Source of the DNA: Zizania palustris
Taxonomy: Eukaryota > Streptophyta > Magnoliopsida > Poales > Poaceae
Length of the DNA stretch: 64,000 bases
Assembly (NCBI GenBank): GCA_019279435.1
Contig: JAAALK010000287.1
Coordinates: 24,862,162 to 24,926,161, forward strand
Direction of reading: 5' to 3'
This document shows, in pieces, positions 21,318 to 30,849 of this stretch. The position numbers and the translations under genes are program-made. The stretch's first letter is position 1. Each line of letters begins with the position of its first letter. The notes under the pieces are model-generated. The model did not search any database and was not told where the DNA came from. It saw nothing but the letters and a program-made list of their open reading frames with translations.

Positions 21318-22703
21318 CTAGCGATCAGGTTTGCTGCTGCTGCATGCCACTGACTTGTCATGTGCGGCATCCATCTCGGAGAGCACCAGGGCAAACGCCG
21401 CGCGCGACGAGCCGCCGTCCTTCCACGCCATGGCCGCGCCATGCTTGTATGCCTCCACGCGCTCGCGAAGCTTCCTCCCGTGCTCCGACTCCATGACAAG
21501 CCTCACCTTCGCCTCCACCTCGTCGGCGGTCACTAGCCCTTCCAGCCATCCTTCCATCTCCACGCCGGCGCTCATATCCTCCACCACGAGCACACTGTTA
21601 ATCCTCTGCTCCGCGTACATCGGCCAGCACAACATCGGCACGCCGGCGGTGATCCCCTCCAGCACCGAGTTCCAGCCGCAGTGCGTCACGAACGCGCCGG
21701 TGGCCCGGTGGCGGAGGATCTCCGGTTGTGGCACCCAGTTGTTGACGACGAGGCCGCGGCCCCTGGTTCTCGCCCGGAACCCCTCCGGCAGGAGAGCGTC
21801 GAGGTGCTGCGTGCTGGGTGCACGAACCACCCACAGGAAGCGGTGGCCGGACTTGTCCAGCCCGGCGGCGATCTCCCTCAGCTGCTGCTCCTGGTGGTTC
21901 CCTAAGACGGCGATGCTCTTATCAACGGCGCCGGCCTTGTCAACCAGCGGCCCAACGGTGTACACCGGGGGGAGCACCATGCCGCCGGGGAGGCTGCGGC
22001 GCAGATCGTCGTGGAGAGCTCGCAGCGCCCGCTCTTCCAGCGATACGAAGGTGTTGATCACGATTCCGCTGAACTCCGCCATCGCGCGCGTTACTTCAGT
22101 CATCAGGACCTCCAGATCCTTGTCCACCTTCTCGCCCACCGGTTGCCCGAATATGTCCGTCGCGTGAGAAGCCGGCATTGGTGGAACGCCCAAGAACTCT
22201 ACAAGAGTACCATCTCCTCCCAATTTCATGGAACCTGCACGAAGCGAACGAATCTGCAGGTCCACGGCGAGGGCGCCGGCGTCCGACGGGTAGAACTGAT
22301 AGGCCGGCACCCCTAGCTTCCTCACGACTTCAATGGCCAGACCGCACGTCGAGTCGACGACGACGGCGTGGAGGCCCTGCACGGAGGAGAGGAAGTCGTG
22401 CAGGTGCGCGTTGTTCCGGCGCACGGTGTCGAAGTAGTTGATCACTGTCTCGACGATGATGCCACGGAAAGCGAGCGACGGAGGTCGCGGGATAAGCGGG
22501 AGCACGTGGAAGGAGAGGGAGGTCTTGGAGGACATGGCACGGGCGACCACGGTGGTGAAGGCAGTGTCGTCTTCCTTGACGGACGGGTTGATGAGCGCGA
22601 CGGCGACGGCGTAGCCGTGCTCCGTGAAGACGTCGGCGAGCTCTATCATGGGGGTGAAGTGGCTAACGAGGAGGCCGGGGTAGAGAACCACCGTCTTCTT
22701 CAT
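21318..22703 (-). CDS. UDP-glycosyltransferase, UGT88-like, copy 3 (internally deleted, probably inactive)
   Basis: The frame encodes 461 residues from ATG at 22703 (MKKTVVLYPGLLVSHFTPM). Catalytic His15 and the VVVDST Asp are present, and the PSPG box is intact at residues 323-366. Compared with copies 1, 2, 4 and 5, 24 residues are missing after the VGPLVDKAGAVD stretch, including the conserved CLVWLDGQPDRSVVFLCFGS segment. That segment links the two domains and forms the first strand and phosphate-contacting loop of the donor domain, so activity is unlikely. The missing 72 bp correspond exactly to the interval between two TGCTC repeats in copy 1 (3602-3606 and 3674-3678). The normal stop after DKSVA is also lost, adding CSSSKPDR, because the 3' flank is foreign from about 21345 leftward. 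Confidence 0.85.
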   Translation of the reverse strand: MKKTVVLYPGLLVSHFTPMIELADVFTEHGYAVAVALINPSVKEDDTAFTTVVARAMSSKTSLSFHVLPLIPRPPSLAFRGIIVETVINYFDTVRRNNAHLHDFLSSVQGLHAVVVDSTCGLAIEVVRKLGVPAYQFYPSDAGALAVDLQIRSLRAGSMKLGGDGTLVEFLGVPPMPASHATDIFGQPVGEKVDKDLEVLMTEVTRAMAEFSGIVINTFVSLEERALRALHDDLRRSLPGGMVLPPVYTVGPLVDKAGAVDKSIAVLGNHQEQQLREIAAGLDKSGHRFLWVVRAPSTQHLDALLPEGFRARTRGRGLVVNNWVPQPEILRHRATGAFVTHCGWNSVLEGITAGVPMLCWPMYAEQRINSVLVVEDMSAGVEMEGWLEGLVTADEVEAKVRLVMESEHGRKLRERVEAYKHGAAMAWKDGGSSRAAFALVLSEMDAAHDKSVACSSSKPDR

Positions 22704-22778
22704 CGCAGACGCACGGCGGCACGGGTAGGAGATTGCTCGTTTCCGTCTTCTTCCCGGGAAACTCTGCAAGTTGCAACT

Positions 22779-22785
22779 TTTTATA
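22779..22785 (-). promoter_or_regulatory. TATA box of UGT copy 3
   Basis: TATAAAA on the minus strand, 76 bp upstream of the ATG, in the context shared with copies 1 and 2. The promoter of the damaged copy looks intact. Confidence 0.65.
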
Positions 22786-23575
22786 GCTAATAAACATAGA
22801 TTACTTTTATTTATATGCTCTAAATAGCGATAAAAACTTTTCAAAATTTAAAATACGTACATTAGTTTCACATGAACCGAATAGCAATAAAGAAAATTAA
22901 ATTTTTCAAAAAACTTAGATTATGTTCCTTTGCTCTAAATACCTATAAAATCTATTAAAATTTTGAAAAGCGTGCATTACTGTACCACATTTAAATGAAA
23001 TAAACTAAACTTAGCAGTCCAGCCTATGACCAATTTCTAAACCGGCTCTGATTGGAGAAACATTTCAAGGATTTTGATCATATTTTTAAATGGGGAAATA
23101 TCCAGTACATATCGGTTGACCGTGCACATGTTACACATGTAAGATAAGTGCTACTGAAAAGTGTGTCCACCCAACCATCAGTGGAACTTAGCTGTCCAGT
23201 CCAGCCTATGACCGTATGAAACACCCACCCATCCAACCACCAGCATGAGTGTCCTACAAAATGGTGGTCAGTGGAGATTATTGCACGGTCCCGCGTAAAA
23301 TTAATTCGGTGTCGAAATGTCGATTTTTATATGTTAGGCGAATTTATGATTGAAAAACAATAGCTGATAAAAATCTAATTTTTTTTAAAAAATTATGTTG
23401 CTATTCAGATTTACTATCTGAGTTTAAATCTCTCTTTAATAATTCGGTGTCTATTGCTCCAAGAATAACCGAATACATATATTTGTTAATGTATATTACC
23501 TCTTATTCATTATAACTCATTTTATAATTTTTATTTTTTTCATTATTAAATAAATAATACACTATTGTTGGAAAC
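22786..23575. other. Duplicated upstream region of UGT copy 3
   Basis: Blocks at about 22860-23000 and 23210-23460 match the upstream regions of copies 1 and 2, including AATTCGGTGTCGAA. No gene is seen. Confidence 0.6.
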
Positions 23576-24104
23576 ATAATACCGAGCTATACTTCGGACC
23601 AGTCAACAGTCAGCATCCTCCATAAATTCAAAAATCGAAGGTCTAAGATACACCCTAGTCCAACACTTGGAAAGCGGCCTCCCGATGACCTATATTCCAA
23701 CGGTTACCAGTCTGACTTTAATCTCCATATTTCATAGTTATTTGTATAGTTAACTATGAAATTATTGTCAACGAACTGACCGTTAAATTTTTAATTGGTT
23801 ATTAATATGATGTTTTACTCACCGTTTGTAACACCTGATCACTCTCATATAAATGGATCGGAGAGAGCCTATTGAAGGCACATTCTGTCAAAAGCTCTCC
23901 ACGATGCTTAAGGTCATTCGCCTCCAAAAGCTCGTACTACAGACAAAGGATAGGGTCATTATCCTCCAAGAGCCCTGAAGTCCCCTTTTTTGTCTCTTAG
24001 TTAGATCATAAGCATATAGTTGATCCACGGGCCTCTCCAATGCCTAACCTAAATACTCTTCACGAGTATCCCCATGGTGTATTATCGCTCAATACTCGAC
24101 GACA
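23576..24104 (+). mobile_element. Solo LTR, family C (529 bp)
   Basis: The element begins TGTTGGAAACATAATACC and ends CTCGACGACA, flanked by ACTAT (23571-23575) and ACTCT (24105-24109), a 4-of-5 match. The paralogous upstream region of copy 2 is uninterrupted at this point (ACTCT near 13984-13988), which supports the boundaries. CATATAAATGG near 23848 may be its TATA box. Its insertion post-dates the duplication that made copies 2 and 3, or was lost from copy 2. Confidence 0.75.
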
Positions 24105-24551
24105 ACTCTTGTAAATAAAAAATTGTGTTTTTCTAAAGCGGAATAAACAAGGTCAAAAAATATTTGAACTTTAATTCTTAATTCTTATGTATAATTATAA
24201 AAAACTTATGCTTCGGCGTATTGACAAAATATGACGGGCGTTCCTTTGGAAGGGGGGCGACGAGGTTCACAGAGGACATTGCCTATTTAACTGGTAGTCG
24301 GTCTGCTCTCCAATAGTCCAGGAGACCGTAATAATTTAGCTAGTGAGAGATTTTATTACCAAATTACAATTCTGAAATGCAACAAACTATTAAAAAGATG
24401 AAATTTTTATTCAAATAAGCCATAGTTTCCATCACACGAATCTCATTTTCAGTTCAACACATGAATCTCAAGGATATGGGAAAGTCAGAAACATAATTTC
24501 CATCTGAATCGGAAATTTATTATTCTCATTTTTTCGAACGGGGCAAAGCCG
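24105..24551. other. Spacer and conserved 3' flank of UGT copy 4
   Basis: The stretch 24105-24200 matches 13970-14080. The stretch 24318-24392 matches the flank of copy 5 and contains the uninterrupted site AATTTAGCTAGTGAGAG, used as an empty site for the MITE at 31423. The stretch 24393-24551 is the conserved UGT 3' flank. Confidence 0.6.
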
Positions 24552-25989
24552 TCATGCCACTGACTTGTCAAATGCGGCATCCATCTCGGAGAGCACCAGG
24601 GCAAACGCCGCGCGCGACGAGCCGCCGTCCTTCCACGCCATGGCCGCGCCATGCTTGTATGCCTCCACGCGCTCGCCAAGCTTCCTCCCGTGCTCCGACT
24701 CCATGACCAGCCTCACCTTCGCCTCCACCTCGTCGGCAGTCACTAACCCTTCCAGCCACCCTTCCATCTCCACGCCGACGCCCATATCCTCCACCACGAG
24801 CACACTGTTGATCCTCTGCTCCGCGTACATCGGCCAGCACAACATCGGCACGCCGGCGGTGATCCCCTCCAGCACCGAGTTCCAGCCGCAGTGCGTCACG
24901 AACGCGCCGGTGGCCCGGTGGCGAAGGACCTCCGGTTGTGGCACCCAGGTGTTGACGACGAGGCCGCGGCCCCTGGTTCTCGCCGAGAACCCTTCCGGCA
25001 GGAGAGCGTCGAGGGGCGGCGTGCTGGGTGCACGAACCACCCACAGGAAGCGGTGGCCGGACTTGTCTAGGCCGGCGGCTATCTCCCTCAGCTGCTGCTC
25101 CGGGTGGTCCCACAAGCCGGCGATGCTCCCAAAGCAGAGGAACACGACGCTTCGATCGGGCTGTCCGTCGAGCCACACGAGGCAGTCGTGCCGGCTTCTC
25201 TCATCGACGGCGACGGCCTTGTCAACCAGCGGCCCCACGGTGTACACCGGGGGGAGCACCATGCCGTCGGGGAGGCTGCGGCGCAGATCGTCGTGGAGAG
25301 CTCCCAGCGCCCGCTCTTCCAGCAATACGAAGGTGTTGATGAGGATTCCGGCGAAGTCCGCCGTCGCGCGCGCTCTTTCAGCCATCAAGGCCTCCAGATC
25401 CTTGTCCAACTTCTGGTCCGCCGGTTGCCCGAATATGTCCGTCGCGTGAGAAGCCGGCATGGGTGGAACGCCCAAGAACTCCACAACAGTTCCATCTCCT
25501 CCTAATGTCTTGGAACCTGCACGATGCAAACGAACCTGCAGGTCCACAGCTAGGGCGCCGGCGTCGGCCGGGTAGAACTGGTAGACCGGTACCCCGAGCA
25601 TCCTCGCGGCTTCAATGGCCAGATCGCACGACGTGTCGATGACGACGGCGTGGAGGCCCTGCACGGAGGAGAGGAAGTCGTGCAGGTGCGCGTTGTTCCG
25701 TCGCACGAGGTCGAAGTAGTTGATCACTGTCTGGACGATGATGCCACGGAAAGCGAGCGACGGAGGTCGCGGGGTGCGCGGGAGCACGTGGAAGGAGACG
25801 GAGGTCTTGGAGGACATGGCACGGCGGACCACGTACGGCGGTGAAGGCGGCGTCGTCTTCCTTGACGGACAGGTTGATGAGCGCGACGACGACGTCGTAG
25901 CCGTGCTCCGTGAAGACGTCGGCGAGTTCCATCATGGGAGCGAAGTGGCCGACGAAAAGGCCGGGGTAGAGAACCACTGTCTTCTTCAT
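24552..25989 (-). pseudogene. UDP-glycosyltransferase, UGT88-like, copy 4 (frameshifted)
   Basis: The homologous start (ATG at 25989, MKKTVVLYPGLFVGHFAPM) reads for about 52 codons and then goes out of frame. From about 25832 down, the correct frame continues to the normal DKSVA stop with FLCFGS, HCGWNS and a full PSPG box. The cause is four extra bases in ACGTACGGCGG at about 25833-25837, where copies 2 and 5 read without them; the total length (1438 bp) is exactly 4 more than theirs. An intact protein would be closest to copy 5 (shared GQPADQKLDKDL and VDKAVAVDE). A shortened product from the downstream frame would lack catalytic His15. The upstream sequence diverges from copy 5 after about 26040, so the promoter may also be changed. 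Confidence 0.88.
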
Positions 25990-26425
25990 GGCAAACGCGC
26001 GGGAAGGGGTAGTAGTACGTATAGCTCGTCTCTCTGTTCCTCGATTGAGATTGACATAAGTAGGTAAGTGCCTCTATGCTTGTCGTGCCGTCGTTCCTCA
26101 CGTCGTCATCGCGCGTGCCAGTGGCGCATATACACTACACTTTAATTAGAAACGTCGCATGGCGCAGTGGTTAAGGCTACATCTGCGGCAAACGTATTTT
26201 CTTTGTTTTTCAGATCCCGAAATAAAACCTTCAAATTAATTTTCTGCCGCTGGTTTTTTGTTTTTGATTGTTTGATTAATTTTTCTCCGCTGCTATATTG
26301 TTTTTTCTCCTCCAAAATTAGTTTTCTCTCTAGCTATAGTGTTCTCTCTTTAGTATCCGGTTGTTTGATTGCTTTTATACGAGGGGATTTTTACGATACC
26401 CATTGGACGACGGCTCAGATTTAAA
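25990..26425. other. Altered upstream region of UGT copy 4
   Basis: About 50 bp of leader matches copy 5 (AGCTCGTCTCTCTGTT), then the sequences part. The TATA context of copies 1-3 is not found. A tRNA-like motif lies at 26156-26222. Confidence 0.5.
26156..26222 (+). repeat. Possible tRNA-derived SINE head
   Basis: GCATGGCGCAGTGGTTAAGG resembles the A box of a tRNA-type RNA polymerase III promoter. About 30 bp further, TTCAGATCCCG resembles a weak B box. The spacing fits a tRNA-derived SINE. No poly-A tail or target duplication was found, and it is too degenerate to be a working tRNA. Confidence 0.4.
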
Positions 26426-27290
26426 ACAGATGATTTATTACCTCACAGAGGTAACAAGTCATATTACCTTTCTTTTCATAAATGTGGGAACTACATATAA
26501 GCAAAATAAATTCTTTTTATGCGTCTGATATATTTCCTCCATGCGCCCAAAAATTTTGAAATACATTAATTTATGACATATGACACGTACAATTTAAAAA
26601 AACAAATAACTTTGACAATTCGAAAATTTATTTCACAAATATTCAAAAAATCATTTGAAATTTCTTTTCCGGAGAATGCACGGTAGACTTTTGAAAGATT
26701 TTATTTTTTAAAATTTTATAAAAAAACAGAGAACTTTGAAAATTCAAAATTTTATTTTAGAACTATTCAGAAAAACATTTTAAAATAAATTTTGAAGAGT
26801 TCTGATTTTTTCAATTTTTCAAACTTTTCTGTTCTTTTCAGATTTTTTTTAAAAAACTTTCGAAATTATGAAATTTATTTCAGGACTCTTCATAAAATCA
26901 TTTGAAAATAAATTTTGAAGAGTTCTGATTATTTTTCAAATTTTCAAAGTTTTCTGTTCTTTTCATATTTTTTAAAAAATAAAAACAAACTTTGAAATTT
27001 CAAAATTGTATTTCATAACTCTTCAAAAATCATTTCCAAATAAATTTGAAGAGTTTTGTTTTTTTTCAAATTTTATGTTTTTTCAGAAAATTAAAAAAAT
27101 AAAAACCTTTAAAGCAACCATGAATTCTGCGGAGAATATAGCTACGACAGGTAGATAGGGTGATCGGTTAGAGCCGGTTAACTATTTTTATTTTTAATTA
27201 TTTATTTTAAATGATTTTAATCAACGGTAAGGATTCTTTAAACCTATTACCTCGTAGGGAGGTAACGGGGCATCATAATCGACCCTTTAT
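26426..27290. repeat. AT-rich region with about four degenerate 125-bp tandem repeats
   Basis: Between about 26590 and 27110 the motif set CTTTGAAAATTC, AAAATTTTATTTCA, CTCTTCA, TCATTTGAAAATAAATTTTG, AAGAGTTCTG and TTTCTGTTCTTTTCA recurs about four times with a period of 121-131 bp. On the left at about 26435 is TTACCTCACAGAGGTAAC and on the right at about 27248 TTACCTCGTAGGGAGGTAAC. Both are small palindromes and may mark the ends of one element. No coding potential. Confidence 0.55.
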
Positions 27291-28083
27291 ATGTACAATC
27301 GTAGCGTTTTTTTTCTTGGGAGAATTACTCACATGCCATTATAATTTTTAAAAATTGCCTACATGTCACTGTCAGTGACTGTGTCAGTCATAATTTGTCA
27401 GTTATACACCGATGACATATTGGAAAATTAGAAGATACATGGTTTAGGAAATGAGATTCTTTACCGTTAAGGAGAGAGACTATTTAGGTCAGTCGCCCGA
27501 TTCGTGCCGCATAGCCGAGATTTGATGGTACTAGAATGGCAAACGCGCTTCGTGCGGTCTATCAAAGCGAGCTGCAACACAGTTCATGGGACAATCAAAT
27601 AAATATTGTATCTGTGAATATGAACTGTTGATTATTAAAATAATCTACAACATTGTAAGATTAGGTAATTATCAGTTTCCAGATTAAATGGGACCGAGAA
27701 AATTAAAATAAGCTATAGTATTGTAAGATTATGTCCTAGATTATGAGTTTCCAGATTAAATGGGACCAAGAAAAGGAGGGGAACTGAACCGACACACTTC
27801 GCCTACAAAGAGCATTGTGTCCTTAAACGACTTGCATCGCCTTTAGCCATGCGCAGAGTCAATAATTCAATAATTCGATCGAATCGATCCATAGCAACAA
27901 CACAAGATTCTATGAGCAAGATCAGCCAAAACCCTACTGGCGCTTTCGTGACAGATCAATACATGATCGACATATTATTCGTTATAGCAATTAAGTAGGC
28001 AGGCGGGCCTGAAACTAACACACGTGCAATCCGTGGAGAATCCAACAACACCATGACACCACGCTAAGCGGCACCTTGTATCC
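27291..28083. other. Intergenic with short repeats
   Basis: Sequence at about 27320-27440 (GAGAATTACTCACATGCCATT, CAGTGACTGTGTCAG) recurs in altered form at about 36510-36640. At about 27637-27774 a 68-bp unit ending in TTTCCAGATTAAATGGGACC is present twice in tandem. No gene is seen. Confidence 0.5.
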
Positions 28084-28086
28084 ATT

Positions 28087-29675
28087 CACTACAACAATCC
28101 ACGAAACTTCCGTCGGCCAAAGCCGACGGAAGTTAGCCCTTTGCCGACGGAAGTTAGCAACTTCCGTCGGCAAAGGGCTAACTTCCGTCGGCATTTGGCC
28201 GACGGAAGCGTGTAGACGGAAGTTATCTAACTTCCGTCGGCCGCCGACGGAAGTTAGATAACTTCCGTCGGCCAAACCTAGCCGACGGAAGTTACCAAGA
28301 AATCGGTAACTTCCGTCGGCCAAATCCTAGCCGACGAAAATTACTTTTTTTTGTTTTTTCTTTTTTCTGTCGATAGGCCAATAACTTCCGTCGGCTAATA
28401 TTGGCCTATCGACAGAAAAAAGATAAAGATTGCAACTTGATGTGAGGATAAGGATTGACCAAGTAAAAGAGTAACAATTCTGTACTGTCCGATTTATCTT
28501 CTGAACAGGCATATCTATTCTAATACCCCTCTGTCCCAAAATATAAGGTGTATAAGTTTTTGCATGGTCATCAACATAGAACTTTGACCATTGATTTCTT
28601 TCACTACCATTAACAAATACAATGTTAATATCATATGAAAGTACTTTCAAATATGAATCAAACTATATAACATGTATGTCAGTTTTGATTTATCCCTTTT
28701 TATGAAACATTGGATTACTCCATCACGAGGTCCAGGCTGCGCATGAGAGATACAACGACTTGTTAAACAATACAGGAAATATCATATTTCAACAAGAAAA
28801 CTAAGAGCTCACCAACTCAGGAAACTAGTAGTAGCTTTGTATGCAAATGAACCAAAAATTGGGGAAGCAAAAGCTAAGAGCTCACCAACTCAGGAAACGC
28901 CGTCGCTCCTCTGCAGCTTCTGGATAGCGGCATACATCTTCCTCCTGGACCCAATGGCACCGATGCCCATGTCCTTGAGATCCTCCAACGTTAGCAGCGG
29001 GAGCACTTCGTCGTCTACCTCGTGGATCTCGAACACCGGCGCGTACCGAGAGAGGCCGAGTCCATCCAGCCAGGTTTTAACGCCGCCGTAAACCATGGCC
29101 CCAGGAAGACGGTCGTTCGGGAGGCTCCAGTCCGCCACGCCGTCCGACTGGGAGGCGGGCGGAGGCGGCGGGAGGCCGAGGAGGCAGGCGGAGGCGGCGG
29201 GAGGCAGGCGGAGGCGGCGGGAGGCAGGCGGAGGCGGGGAGGCGGCGGGAGGCTGGGGAGGCGGCAGAGGCGGCGAAGGCCGGGGAGGCGGCGGAGGCGG
29301 CGGGCGTAGTCGCGCGGAGGCGGCGGCGGGGAAGAGGATAAGCAGGGGAAAAACCTAGGGCTGGAAAAAAGAGGGCGGGGGCTGGGAAAAAAAGCGTGCG
29401 GTGAAAACTTAACTTCCATCGGCCACATCTAAAGCCGACGAAAGTTAATTTTAACTTCCGTCGGCTTTAATGCTGGCCGACGAAAGTTAGCAGATTTATA
29501 CCGGGCGGGGAAAAATGCCTCTATCTTCCGTCGGCCACTGTGAAAAGCCGACGAAAGTTAGCTTAACTTCCGTCGGCTCCTCTAGGCCGACGGAAGTTAG
29601 CTAACTTCCGTCGGCTTTTTGAAATGCCGACGGAAGATAAAATAGCCGACGAAAACTTTCTGTTTTCTTGTAGTG
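28087..29675 (-). mobile_element. Non-autonomous CACTA transposon (1589 bp) carrying a SAM-domain fragment
   Basis: The element starts CACTACAACAA and ends TTGTAGTG, with ATT flanking on both sides (28084-28086 and 29676-29678), a perfect 3-bp target duplication. Both subterminal regions carry many copies of ACTTCCGTCGGC in both orientations (about 28106-28340 and 29410-29650). These features define an En/Spm (CACTA) element. No transposase is present. The interior holds a host-like SAM-domain coding stretch and a half Stowaway-like sequence (CCCCTCTGTCCCAAAATATA at about 28524). Confidence 0.92.
28890..29138 (-). pseudogene. SAM (sterile alpha motif) domain gene fragment inside the CACTA element
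   Basis: The minus-strand frame encodes VKTWLDGLGLSRYAPVFEIH followed by DEVLPLLTLEDLKDMGIGAI and GSRRKMYAAIQKL. This is a near-complete SAM domain, a five-helix protein or RNA interaction module, with its LTLEDLKDMGI core. The first ATG is at 29096, giving 68 residues; the frame stays open upstream through a GC-rich low-complexity stretch without a clear start. The frame ends 8 residues after the domain. A GGTGAGC donor-like site follows the stop, so the original gene may have had an intron here. Capture of a host exon by the transposon is the simplest reading. Expression is unknown. Confidence 0.75.
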
Positions 29676-29678
29676 ATT

Positions 29679-30438
29679 TACTGATAAACGGTGCAGATTT
29701 TTTTGATATGACGAGTTGTTTCCAATCAGCATCCATAGTCAACCTCATGAAATACAAAATATCACTGGAGATCATAACATGGCTTTATAATTTTATGAAG
29801 TTAAATGATTAATAAAACAAAAGGTAAAATTCTAGACGTACTGAAGTCTAATCAAGTATGTGCATAAGGAAAATATCTTAGCCATGATGCAAGGAAATTT
29901 GTTAGCCATCACAGGTGCTTCCATATAGGTGCAATTGTATTATACTAATTGTTTTGAAATTTGAAAGTTTGCATCAATATCAAAGAACATTTGATTGTAC
30001 ATCAACCTAAAAAGGCGGCAAGTTGGTTATCAATGAACTCGTTTATGAACATAAACACTAGTTTTGATATAAAAACTTTTTAAGAGCTATAATATAAAAA
30101 ACTACAAAAGAACAAGTCAAGAATATATGAAAAATGGATTATATATTAAGCAGATCAAAAACACAACAAAGCATATAAGTAAACTTATCCTGTGGTTTGT
30201 TAGGGCTTGGGAGATATCTCCTTGCATTATCCTGTGAGCAAGCCTAAGCAAGAATCCAAAATCTAGTCAAAGAAACTACTTGATAGTCTGCAGGGTGAAC
30301 AACTTTCTCGATACTATATTTCACATGAACATCTGAAATAATGATTTCGCAGAGTTTGCATATGTGATATGTTCTATAAAAAAACTAAAAACTCCTCGCC
30401 GAAAATGATCTCCGGTAATAAAATGGCTAAGACTTCTT
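29679..30438. other. AT-rich spacer
   Basis: No convincing coding sequence or terminal repeats are seen. It lies downstream of the open exon-like stretch at 30439-30849 and could contain its 3' UTR. Confidence 0.4.
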
Positions 30439-30849
30439 TTATATCAACAATGCAGAATTGGTCGCACTACTGTCAAACTGCGGCCGGAGTGGTGCCCTCG
30501 GCAGAACATTGTACAAGACTGCCGGCATCGGAGGACACATGTAAGCAGGGGACCCGGCGAACTGTGACCACGGGGGACCTAGAGTGGCAGGTGATGCCTG
30601 ATTCGCCGGTATAGACTGCGACGAAGCATTGGAGGTGGGAACTGGAGCTGCAGGGAGCTCCTTGTGCGCGTACCAGTGCCCCCACCCTAAGTGAGACACC
30701 TCCGGAACGCCGGGCTCCCCGCCGCCGTGGCTCTCCCCGCTGCCGCCACGCGACGAGGGCTCCCCGCTCCACTGGTGGTAGGGTGCCGACTGTTCCGGGA
30801 ACGTGATGCTGGCAGTGGCGCGGAGGCCTGGACGAATGCAGGGGAGATC
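30439..30849 (-). CDS. Unassigned exon-like open stretch, possible C-terminal exon
   Basis: A minus-strand frame of 137 codons ends in a normal stop. It has balanced composition and includes SITFPEQSAPYHQWSGEPSS and, later, HLGWGHWYAHKELPAAP and GPPWSQFAGSPAYMCPPMP. There is no start codon: the frame begins after a stop at 30850-30852 and its only upstream initiation-like codons are GTG. CACTGCCAG just before the ITFPEQ codons would serve as a splice acceptor near 30810, so this looks like the last exon of a gene or captured fragment. The Ser/Pro/Gly-rich nature suggests a regulatory-protein tail, but I do not recognise the family. No partner exons were found nearby. Confidence 0.35.
   Translation of the reverse strand, partial: DLPCIRPGLRATASITFPEQSAPYHQWSGEPSSRGGSGESHGGGEPGVPEVSHLGWGHWYAHKELPAAPVPTSNASSQSIPANQASPATLGPPWSQFAGSPAYMCPPMPAVLYNVLPRAPLRPQFDSSATNSALLI

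Noticed and set aside
26156..26222. Functional tRNA gene
   Set aside because: An A-box-like motif is followed by only a weak B box, and no cloverleaf with paired acceptor stem can be drawn.
28100..28340. Evenly spaced short repeats resembling a CRISPR array
   Set aside because: The motif occurs in both orientations within transposon subterminal regions bounded by CACTA ends and a target duplication. This is plant nuclear DNA.
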